Assembly (NCBI RefSeq): GCF_000952855.1
Contig: NZ_JSVU01000008.1
Location: 113,007-177,006, forward strand
Origin: Aequorivita vladivostokensis
GTDB lineage: Bacteria > Bacteroidota > Bacteroidia > Flavobacteriales > Flavobacteriaceae
Direction of reading: 5' to 3'
Length of the DNA: 64,000 nt
Shown: positions 7,990 through 14,872 of the stretch, piece after piece
Layout: each line of letters opens with the position of its first letter
Position numbering within the stretch: the stretch's first letter is position 1
Made by a program: the position numbers and the translations under genes
The notes under the pieces: model-generated
Told to the model about the DNA's origin: nothing
The model's input: only the letters and a program-made list of their open reading frames with translations
Database searches by the model: none

Positions 7990-8057
7990 CAAAACATTTT
8001 TCGATGACATTTCACCACTTTCCCGATACACCTACATAATCCTTAATTAATCAAATT

Positions 8058-9647
8058 ATGAAAACCACAATTACCATTTTCGCATTGGCAGTGGCACTAT
8101 TCACTGCACAAGCCCAAGACCCATCTATCATCTGGCAAAAAACCATAGGCGGTAGCGACACCGATTTTTCAACAGTATTTCAAACTACAAATGATGGCGG
8201 CTACATCCTGGGCGGCTATTCCACAAGTAATATTTCCGGGGAAAAAACTGAGAATAGTAACGGCGCCATCGATATTTGGATCGTAAAAATTGACGGCTCC
8301 GGCAACATTCAATGGCAAAACACCATCGGGGGCAGCGGCGACGACTTTCTTATTTCACTTCAACAAACAACTGATGGCGGCTATATTGTAGGCGCTGGTT
8401 CAGACTCGAACATCTCAGGAGACAAAACCGAAAACTCCCGTGGCGGCTTGGATTATTGGATCCTAAAACTGGATGCTTCCGGCAACATCACCTGGCAAAA
8501 AACCTACGGCGGCAACCAGCCGGAATTTGACACCTATATAGTGGAAACCGCAGATGGCGGCTATTTTGTGGGCGGCTATTCTGATAGTGACGTAAACGGC
8601 GACAAGACCGTTCCCTCTAATGGACAGCGTGATTTTTGGGCATTAAAGCTCGACGCCAGTGGAAATATCGTGTGGCAAAAAAGCATCGGCGGTAGTTTGG
8701 TAGACCGTCCCCAGGCAGCATTTCAAACTTCTGATGGAGGTTATATAATAGGAGGTTTCTCAAACTCTCCCATCTCTGGCGATAAAACCGAAAACACCAG
8801 GGGCGGTAATGACTATTGGATAGTAAAACTGGATGAAAACGGCCTGGTAGAATGGAACCGTACTTATGGAGGCAATGACAGCGATGTGCTACGGGATATG
8901 ATACAATTGAATAACGGCGGCTTTTTGGTGGCCGGATATTCAAAATCGAATATTTCCGGAGATAAAAGCGAGAACTCCCAAGGCGACTATGACGGCTGGA
9001 TACTAAAGCTCGACGGCAGCGGAAATTTAGACTGGCAAAACACCATAGGCGGTAGCGGAATAGACTATCCCAGAGATATTCAGCAACTTGCAGACGGCGC
9101 TTTTATGCTTGCCTGCTGGAGCAATAGCAATATAAGTGGCGATAAAACCGAAAATTCAAACGGCGGCTATGATTTTTGGTTGCTTCGGCTCAATACAGAC
9201 GGCAGCATTGTATCGCAAAACTCCATTGGTGGCTCCGCAGACGAAAGCGGCTCTTACATTCTCCCAACCACAGACGGTAACTTTGTAATGTTCTGCTCCT
9301 CAGACAGCAATATATCAGGCGACAAAACTGAAAACAGCAGAGGCTTGGATGATTATTGGATTTTTAAGACAACCCCCGCAGTCCTCGGAATTTCCCAAAA
9401 CAATTTCGGAGTTTCCCTAACCGCCTATCCCAATCCCACAACCGGAAAATTCACCATCAATCTGGGCGAAAGCTTTGCAGAAAGTACCGTTCATATCACA
9501 AACTTATTGGGGCAGGCAGTTTCGACTACCCATTATAAAAACGCACAATTATTGGACGTGGAAATAAACGGGGCAGCAGGCCTCTACCTTGCCACCGTAA
9601 CAACTTCAGAAGGTAAACGAACCACCATAAAAATAACAAAACAGTAA
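8058..9647 (+). CDS. Secreted repeat protein with T9SS type A sorting domain
   Basis: This 529-residue protein has a signal peptide (MKTTITIFALAVALFTAQA). Six or seven repeats of about 60 residues follow, each with SNISGDKTEN, a DYWILKLD-like strand and WQKTIGGS, which fits a beta-propeller of the kind annotated as delta-60-repeat or T9SS-associated propeller. The last 85 residues are a type A sorting domain (AYPNPTTGKFTIN, GLYLATV, TTIKITKQ), which sends the protein across the outer membrane through the gliding-linked T9SS. The ligand or substrate is unknown. The repeats are similar at DNA level, so copy number could vary. A strong hairpin terminator follows. Confidence 0.87.
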   Translation: MKTTITIFALAVALFTAQAQDPSIIWQKTIGGSDTDFSTVFQTTNDGGYILGGYSTSNISGEKTENSNGAIDIWIVKIDGSGNIQWQNTIGGSGDDFLISLQQTTDGGYIVGAGSDSNISGDKTENSRGGLDYWILKLDASGNITWQKTYGGNQPEFDTYIVETADGGYFVGGYSDSDVNGDKTVPSNGQRDFWALKLDASGNIVWQKSIGGSLVDRPQAAFQTSDGGYIIGGFSNSPISGDKTENTRGGNDYWIVKLDENGLVEWNRTYGGNDSDVLRDMIQLNNGGFLVAGYSKSNISGDKSENSQGDYDGWILKLDGSGNLDWQNTIGGSGIDYPRDIQQLADGAFMLACWSNSNISGDKTENSNGGYDFWLLRLNTDGSIVSQNSIGGSADESGSYILPTTDGNFVMFCSSDSNISGDKTENSRGLDDYWIFKTTPAVLGISQNNFGVSLTAYPNPTTGKFTINLGESFAESTVHITNLLGQAVSTTHYKNAQLLDVEINGAAGLYLATVTTSEGKRTTIKITKQ

Positions 9648-9673
9648 TTTTTTTCATTTCTCGTGGCCAAACT

Positions 9674-9706
9674 GCAAAAGCTCCCATAAAAAGGAGCTTT
9701 TGCTTT
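9674..9706 (+). terminator. Intrinsic terminator after the T9SS propeller gene
   Basis: An 11-bp perfect stem, GCAAAAGCTCC (9674-9684) with GGAGCTTTTGC (9693-9703), 26 bp after the stop codon, followed by TTT. Confidence 0.85.
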
Positions 9707-9899
9707 AATAGCCCTCCCCGCTAACCTGTCCTTTTCAACTTTACTTTTTACTTTCAGATATAAAAGTTTAAAAATCATTATCTTCACAAAAGAATACACA
9801 AGAAATCATCCTCATCCGTTGGCTAATTACCATCTGTGAAAAGTGTTTATTCTTCTATTTTTAAGACCGAAAAGGTTCCAATTTTTAAAATAAGCTCTT

Positions 9900-10292
9900 A
9901 TGAAAAAAGCATTCATCATTTTAACAACAGTCCTCTTTGCAACAGTGGCCCAAGGCCAAACCCTAACCCAGCAGGATCTTATGGGCACTTGGCTTGTTAG
10001 CAACGTTGAAAACACCAACAGCAACCCAAAAATGGCCAGTGCCATGGCCGATGCAGTAATCAATCTTTACGCCGACAACAGTTTTGAGATAAAGGAAAAG
10101 CAACAAAGCGGTGCAAACTATACATACAAGACCACCACCCATAAAAACGCCACCTGGAGCTACAACCCAAGCACCCAGACCATAAGCACCACCCGCTCAA
10201 AAATGGAACTAAAAATAACGCAGACCGGAGGCAAAACCTATTTTACCGATACCGATAGCGGTCTTAAGTTTGAGGTAACAAAGCCCATATAA
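9900..10292 (+). CDS. Secreted lipocalin-like protein
   Basis: This 130-residue protein has a signal peptide (MKKAFIILTTVLFATVAQG). The mature part opens LTQQDLMGTWLVSNVEN, the GTW motif of the lipocalin-like domain common in Bacteroidota, and then alternates short strands (ATWSYNPSTQTIST, KMELKITQTGGKTYF) as expected of a small beta-barrel. It is a probable periplasmic or outer-membrane-facing protein binding a small hydrophobic molecule; no ligand can be inferred. It stands as a single gene between two terminators and has similar fold logic to the proteins at 11539 and 43708. Confidence 0.75.
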   Translation: MKKAFIILTTVLFATVAQGQTLTQQDLMGTWLVSNVENTNSNPKMASAMADAVINLYADNSFEIKEKQQSGANYTYKTTTHKNATWSYNPSTQTISTTRSKMELKITQTGGKTYFTDTDSGLKFEVTKPI

Positions 10293-10316
10293 AAATCCTG
10301 TTCTCCCCTTTTATAA

Positions 10317-10356
10317 AAAAACCCATTGCACCCATATAAAAGGCAATGGGTTTTTC
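10317..10356 (+). terminator. Intrinsic terminator after the lipocalin-like gene
   Basis: ACCCATTGC (10321-10329) pairs with GCAATGGGT (10343-10351), with an A run before and a T run after. Confidence 0.85.
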
Positions 10357-10386
10357 AATTTAACCCACCCCAAAAAAAATCCGACA

Positions 10387-10473
10387 ACCAACTACCAACT
10401 ACCAACTACCGACTACCAACTACCGACTACCGACTACCGACTACAGACCACCACCTACCACCTACCACCTACC
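10387..10473. repeat. Heptamer tandem repeat (ACCAACT/ACCGACT), about 12 units
   Basis: An uninterrupted 7-bp periodic array: ACCAACT, ACCGACT and, near the end, ACCACCT units. An open frame through it (10326-10553) reads as low complexity and is not a gene. It sits between the terminator at 10317 and the gene at 10566. Confidence 0.9.
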
Positions 10474-10565
10474 AAAAAAAAATTCCCCTCTTTACGGGAA
10501 ACCGTAAAAAACTCTCAAAACACCATTATAAATTTGACATATTAATCCCTTAAACCAAATTTATC

Positions 10566-11291
10566 ATGAGTTCAAAATCTGAAGTAGGCCACAACAAGAA
10601 TGTTGCAAACTATAAGGCCGCCTACACCATTCTGGAAGAGATGGGATCGCTCTACAATCCCACAAACACACAAATCCTGCTTACCAATCTGGAACCCCTC
10701 AGGACCACCCTCACGGGCCAGATAGACCAGCTAGATGCCAGCCTCGCAGAGTATCGCGCAGATGTGGCAGACAGAAAAAACGCCATAGCCCTCATGGACA
10801 AAAAAGCCACCAAGATCAACCAGTACTTCCACTCGCTGGACGTGCCAGAAAACGAAAAGCAAAACATTGCCGCCCAGGTAAAACTCATCCGGGGCGACAG
10901 CAAAAAGAAGACCACTCCACCCCCCAATGAAGAAGAGGAAAATCACATCTCCACCAGCCGCCAGAGTTTTGACAATAAGGTGGCAAACTTCAATACCCTT
11001 ATAGCCCAACTGGAGCAGTTCAGCGAGTACGCCCCAAATGAAGACGAAATAAAGCTACCAACCCTACGCAGCTATACCGAAGCGCTAGAAACCCTCAACG
11101 AGCGCGTACACGTAAGCGGCGATGGTCTTATCACCGCCCGGGCCGCCCGCAACAACAGCCTCTATTACGGCACCCCAAACGTACTGGCACTAATAAAAAA
11201 CATAAAAGCCTATGTACGCTCCCTAGGTTTGGCCGGCGAGCCCTATTATAAGGCCCTTGTTAGGTTAAAGTTCTCAAAACCCGTAAAATAA
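10566..11291 (+). CDS. Uncharacterised cytoplasmic helical protein
   Basis: This 241-residue protein has no signal peptide or membrane segment. Residues 1-110 are helical with coiled-coil character (QIDQLDASLAEYRADVADRKN). A charged, proline-containing linker (KKKTTPPPNEEEEN) is followed by a second helical half ending in LGLAGEPYYKALVRLKF. I do not recognise a family. It has its own terminator and a long repeat-rich upstream spacer, which marks it as a single-gene unit of the accessory stretch. The repetitive two-half organisation could be an old duplication; I could not confirm that by eye. Confidence 0.7.
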   Translation: MSSKSEVGHNKNVANYKAAYTILEEMGSLYNPTNTQILLTNLEPLRTTLTGQIDQLDASLAEYRADVADRKNAIALMDKKATKINQYFHSLDVPENEKQNIAAQVKLIRGDSKKKTTPPPNEEEENHISTSRQSFDNKVANFNTLIAQLEQFSEYAPNEDEIKLPTLRSYTEALETLNERVHVSGDGLITARAARNNSLYYGTPNVLALIKNIKAYVRSLGLAGEPYYKALVRLKFSKPVK

Positions 11292-11317
11292 CCTGGGTCG
11301 TACCCCAAAAAAGAACC

Positions 11318-11356
11318 CCTCCTCCATTTCTCATTTTTGGAGGAGGTGGTTTTTTA
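11318..11356 (+). terminator. Intrinsic terminator after the uncharacterised helical protein gene
   Basis: CCTCCTCCA (11318-11326) pairs with TGGAGGAGG (11338-11346), followed by TGGTTTTTT. Confidence 0.85.
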
Positions 11357-11506
11357 AACCGCTCAAAAAAAATAAAAAAAGTGATAAAAATGAGGAAAAC
11401 CGTACATAAGATTTTAATCATAGCGAATAAATTGTTTCCTTTATATTTGATGATTATCCTATATTATTTATAATAGGTATATACGTAATTATTGCGTATA
11501 TATACA

Positions 11507-11986
11507 TGTTGGCAGTAAGCTAAAAAACGAAATCTGAAATGAAAATAAGAATTCTTAATTTGACATTTATTTTGACTCTGATTTATGGAATAAGTTTTGG
11601 ACAGAATCAAGCATCCACAGAATTTAACATCAATCACCTAAACGGAACTTGGAAAAACATTACGGAATTTAGAAGCGCAAAATTAACCTACGCAAAATCA
11701 CACAGGACTGAAAAAGATTACGTCGGATTAATAATGGAATTTAAAGCTGACGGAAAAGTTATATCTCGTCACAAAATAAAATCATTAAGATGTGGAAATG
11801 ACTTGAGGCGAATTCCCAGAAAAGGCGAATGGTATTTTGACAGGGAAACTGGAATTTTGCAAACGAATATGGAAAGTCAAATTTCAGGAGGAAGTGAAAT
11901 TGTTCAATCCTATAAAATTTTGGAATTGACTAACGATAGATTAGTAATGAAACGTATAACCGAATAAAAAAAGCCTACTGCCAACA
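11507..11986. mobile_element. Single-gene cassette bounded by 14-bp inverted repeats
   Basis: TGTTGGCAGTAAGC (11507-11520) is matched at 13 of 14 positions by the reverse complement of GCCTACTGCCAACA (11973-11986). The two arms sit 18 bp before the start and 5 bp after the stop of one gene. The outer flanks are also related: TATATACA before the left arm, and ACGTGTCCTATA after the right arm. The enclosed gene is more A+T-rich than the C-rich genes around it. This resembles the small mobile gene cassettes scattered in Bacteroidota genomes. No recombinase is present; mobility is inference. Confidence 0.5.
11539..11967 (+). CDS. Secreted lipocalin-like protein carried in the inverted-repeat cassette
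   Basis: This 142-residue protein has a signal peptide (MKIRILNLTFILTLIYGISFG). The mature part has LNGTWKNITEF, a lipocalin-like opening, then strand-rich sequence with GEWYFDRETGIL and a closing strand ILELTNDRLVMKR. The ligand is unknown. Codon choice (GGA, TTG, AAA) and base composition differ from the neighbouring secreted proteins, which use C-rich codons, and this supports arrival by transfer. It is the only gene between the two inverted repeats. Confidence 0.75.
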   Translation: MKIRILNLTFILTLIYGISFGQNQASTEFNINHLNGTWKNITEFRSAKLTYAKSHRTEKDYVGLIMEFKADGKVISRHKIKSLRCGNDLRRIPRKGEWYFDRETGILQTNMESQISGGSEIVQSYKILELTNDRLVMKRITE

Positions 11987-12128
11987 ACGTGTCCTATAAA
12001 AACCCCCCAATCCATTCTACAAAAAACAATAACAACAAACACCAAAACCCAAAAACCCAGACATAAAAACCTCTCACCCCCAGGACAAAGACCCCAAAAA
12101 ACATTATAAATAGCAATTAAAATAAACC

Positions 12129-12731
12129 ATGAAAAAAATCCTTATACTATTCTCAATCATCCTCTTTAATGCACACCTCGCCCATTCGCAAGAGGACTAT
12201 ATGTCCAAAATTGTAGAAAATTCCTGTCAATGTTTAGCTGAAATACCCAATACCGAGGAGCTCAGTAGTATTAGGATAGGCCTCTGTATGATTCAAGAAG
12301 CAAATATATATAAGGAGGAATTGCTGCGCGATCACGGCATAAATATGGACAATATAGATGTAGAGGGAGAAAGGCTCGGAAGATTAATAGCTCTGGAAAT
12401 GATCACCTCCTGTCCAGAGCAAATACAGCGTATCGCCTCCAATATAGACAAATACGACGAGGACGATGATTCCTATCAAAAGATTCAAGGAGTCATTAAA
12501 GCAATAGATAAAAACGACTTCATTGCCTTTTCCGTGACCTCAGATGACGGCAAAACATCCAAATTTTACTGGCTAAACTTTATCAACAGTAATAAGGACA
12601 TACAAAATGAATTTAATAGTTATAAGAAGAAAAAAGTTGAAATAGAATATTCCATATATGAATTCTATGATCCCAATTTAGGAGAATATAGAAATTATAA
12701 TGTAATTGAATCCCTAAATATTATTAACTGA
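12129..12731 (+). CDS. Uncharacterised secreted protein
   Basis: This 200-residue protein has a signal peptide (MKKILILFSIILFNAHLAHS). Residues 25-110 are helical with four cysteines (NSCQCLAEI, GLCMIQEA, ITSCPEQ) that could form two disulfides in the periplasm. Residues 115-200 are strand-rich (VIKAIDKNDFIAFSV, KKKVEIEYSIYEFYDP). I recognise no family. Its cysteine-rich helical half followed by a small beta part looks like two domains. It stands alone, with no clear partner. Confidence 0.72.
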   Translation: MKKILILFSIILFNAHLAHSQEDYMSKIVENSCQCLAEIPNTEELSSIRIGLCMIQEANIYKEELLRDHGINMDNIDVEGERLGRLIALEMITSCPEQIQRIASNIDKYDEDDDSYQKIQGVIKAIDKNDFIAFSVTSDDGKTSKFYWLNFINSNKDIQNEFNSYKKKKVEIEYSIYEFYDPNLGEYRNYNVIESLNIIN

Positions 12732-12814
12732 TGGTGTAATGACTTCAAAAGAGGCCATCCCCATCCCCTTCACAAAACAATCAAAAAGAAACAGTAACCA
12801 AAACCTAAGAAACC

Positions 12815-12958
12815 ATGGCAAAATCGAGCGGCCTTAAAAATGCCCCAAGCACCACAGGCAATCCATCAGGAAAAGGAAGAGCAAACAACTCCCCAAGCAA
12901 ATCAAGCGGAAGTTCAAAAGCCGCCTCTACCTCAAAAGGCGGGGCTAAAAAAAGCTAG
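12815..12958 (+). CDS. Short basic Ser/Gly/Lys-rich protein
   Basis: A 47-codon frame from ATG 12815 to TAG 12956 encodes a protein opening MAKSSGLKNAPSTTGNPSG and ending KGGAKKS. It is disordered-looking, strongly basic and lacks hydrophobic residues. Similar short basic proteins of this composition are seen in Flavobacteriaceae, so I keep it although it is too short for a firm call. Its function is unknown; nucleic-acid or polyanion binding would fit the charge, but that is speculation. Confidence 0.5.
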   Translation: MAKSSGLKNAPSTTGNPSGKGRANNSPSKSSGSSKAASTSKGGAKKS

Positions 12959-13014
12959 TAAATCACACTCCACGACTATCAAATCGAAGCACAATATTAC
13001 AATCTTCCCATAAA

Positions 13015-14070
13015 ATGAAACACCTCTATCTCTTTGCCGTTCTGCTACTTATCAACCTGAACAGCTACGCCCAGGCAACAGATTTTTTGACCGGTCTCCA
13101 TCAACCCACAGATATACTACTGCATGATAACATACTCTACATTGCAGAAACCAATGCCGGCAGAATAATAAAAGTGGACCTATCAATACCCAATCCACAG
13201 CCCGAAGTAGTTATAAATGGCATACCCGTGGTAGCCGGCTTGGCAATAAAAGGTACAGAATTATATTTTAGCCAACTAAATGGGCAAAACAGCATATCCA
13301 AGATAGAACTTACCGATCCCAATCCCACACCAACGGTAATACTCGAAAATTTCGTAACCGCCCATGACATAGCGTTCTACGGCAATGAATTGTACATAGC
13401 ACAGTTTGGCCTGGATAGAATTGTCAAAATAAATCCCAACATCCCAAACCCACCCATTGTTGAAGTAATTACCAATTTTGAAACGCCCATAGCCTTGGAA
13501 TTGATAGGGGATGAATTATATATAGCCACCTATATTCAAAATAAAATATCAAAAATAAATTTAACAAGCCCCAATCCAGCACCCATTGATGTTATTACAA
13601 ATCTCTCCTTACCCGTAGGTTTGGAACATAGAAGAAACGAATTATATATAGCAGAAGCGGGCCAGCGCATATACGAAGATAGAATCTCAAAAATTGATAT
13701 AAGAGATTCAAATCCAGTGAGGCAGACCGTAGTTTCCGGTTTATACAATCCCACAAGAGGATTGGAAATCTATGAAGATGTGCTCTATATAGCCGAAGAT
13801 TTTAAAATAAGCAGTTTCGGCCTACCTCCCCTTTCCACGGAAGAATTTAATATAGAAAATATCATAACCTACCCCAATCCCACCCCAGATTATGTAAAAA
13901 TCACTGGATTAAAAATGCCCGTCAATTACAGAATATACAATACGTTCGGATCCATTTTAAAACAAGGCCTAGTTGCAGATGGTGAAGAGTTAAACCTAAA
14001 GCCCCTGCTCAAAGGCATGTACATTTTAATTCTTGACGATACCACCGTCATTAAAATCCTAAAAAAATAA
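13015..14070 (+). CDS. Secreted beta-propeller protein with T9SS type A sorting domain
   Basis: This 351-residue protein has a signal peptide (MKHLYLFAVLLLINLNSYAQ) and six propeller-like repeats of about 40-45 residues, each with NELYIAxx, a KISKIN strand and an NPNPxP loop. This is the pattern of NHL/SMP-30-like propellers. The C-terminal 75 residues form a T9SS type A sorting domain (ITYPNPTPDYVKI, LLKGMYILIL, VIKILKK). It is probably exported to the cell surface or medium. The ligand is unknown. There is no partner gene in the same operon. Confidence 0.83.
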   Translation: MKHLYLFAVLLLINLNSYAQATDFLTGLHQPTDILLHDNILYIAETNAGRIIKVDLSIPNPQPEVVINGIPVVAGLAIKGTELYFSQLNGQNSISKIELTDPNPTPTVILENFVTAHDIAFYGNELYIAQFGLDRIVKINPNIPNPPIVEVITNFETPIALELIGDELYIATYIQNKISKINLTSPNPAPIDVITNLSLPVGLEHRRNELYIAEAGQRIYEDRISKIDIRDSNPVRQTVVSGLYNPTRGLEIYEDVLYIAEDFKISSFGLPPLSTEEFNIENIITYPNPTPDYVKITGLKMPVNYRIYNTFGSILKQGLVADGEELNLKPLLKGMYILILDDTTVIKILKK

Positions 14071-14206
14071 GAGCAACTGGCAGCATTAACCTACAACCCA
14101 AAACCTCAAGCAAGCATTCCACCTTCCTCCGCCGGTACAAGCTTGCAAGTTAGATACAAACCTTCCCAATCCTAAACCCACCTCCATTCCCCCTTCCGCA
14201 ATCATT

Positions 14207-14378
14207 TTTCGCACTTACCACATAAAATTTCGCATTTTATAAATAAATTTTATCATTTAATACACAACAAATAATACTAACAGGAATATATTTTTTCTTT
14301 CAATCAATCTTTTTCGCACTTTATAAGAATTTCTTCGCACTTCCTTTATCATTTTTCACATTTTATGCAATATATTAG
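14207..14378 (+). promoter_or_regulatory. 21-bp phased array of TTTCGCACTTTATAA-like sites with promoter box
   Basis: Related 15-mers begin at 14207, 14228, 14312, 14333 and 14354, with a degenerate copy at 14249. All positions equal 14207 plus a multiple of 21, and the two lattice positions 14270 and 14291 lack a clear copy. Twenty-one bases is two helical turns, so the copies face the same side of the DNA. The array ends just before TATATTAG (14371-14378), a near match to TAnnTTTG, and 42 bp before the XRE gene. It fills most of the gene-free spacer 14071-14419. Binding by the XRE protein is inference. Confidence 0.75.
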
Positions 14379-14419
14379 CAAAACAACTCCTAATAAGTCT
14401 TCCATAAAAAACAAAGAAT

Positions 14420-14794
14420 ATGATAACCCTTAACCTCCACCAAGTTTTTAAAACGCGCGGCATTACCAAAGGCTACAGCTTTCTCGTAAAAAACGGCATC
14501 AGTCCCGGTACTGCCAAATCATTAATGTACAATAAGCCCCGAGCCATCCGTTTAGACCACATAGAGATACTATGTAAAACCCTGGTCTGCGAACCAAGCG
14601 ACCTATTTACCTATACTCCGGAAAAGAAAGACACTTTACCGGACACCCACCCCCTAAAAAAACTCATCCGCGACCCCGAAGAAGCTTCCCTCAAGCAAAC
14701 CATAAGCCACCTAAGCTACCAAGAGCTCATTGAAATCAAAAAACTCATCAAGAGCCAAAAAACCAGCCCATCCGCCCCCATCAAAAATGAGTAA
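14420..14794 (+). CDS. Small XRE/Cro-CI-type transcription regulator
   Basis: This 124-residue protein's first 70 residues form a Cro/CI helix-turn-helix of the short type (LVKNGISPGTAKSLMYNK as the recognition region, DHIEILCKTLVCEPSDLF as the closing helices). The remaining 50 residues are a charged linker and a helix (SYQELIEIKKLIKSQK) that may dimerise. It probably binds the 21-bp phased array upstream and controls itself, and possibly the large T9SS gene downstream. It is the only regulator in this accessory stretch. Confidence 0.8.
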   Translation: MITLNLHQVFKTRGITKGYSFLVKNGISPGTAKSLMYNKPRAIRLDHIEILCKTLVCEPSDLFTYTPEKKDTLPDTHPLKKLIRDPEEASLKQTISHLSYQELIEIKKLIKSQKTSPSAPIKNE

Positions 14795-14811
14795 ACTTTT
14801 ATGCAAGAAAC

Positions 14812-14842
14812 TTGAAACCAGCCTTCAGAAACCATAACTTTG
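14812..14842 (+). promoter_or_regulatory. Promoter of the choice-of-anchor L/T9SS gene
   Basis: TTG (14812-14814), 20 nt, then TAACTTTG (14835-14842): a full match to the Bacteroidota TTG-N19/20-TAnnTTTG promoter. An AAGGAG ribosome-binding site follows at 14861-14866, ahead of the TTG start at 14873. Confidence 0.75.
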
Positions 14843-14872
14843 CACCCGCTATAAAAAAGTAAGGAGCACCCT

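Noticed and set aside
10326..10553. Open frame across the heptamer array
   Set aside because: The translation is a low-complexity read of the tandem repeat, and its start lies in the terminator hairpin.
14207..14368. CRISPR-like reading of the phased repeats
   Set aside because: Units are 15 bp with 6-bp gaps, imperfect and without spacers; no cas gene is present.
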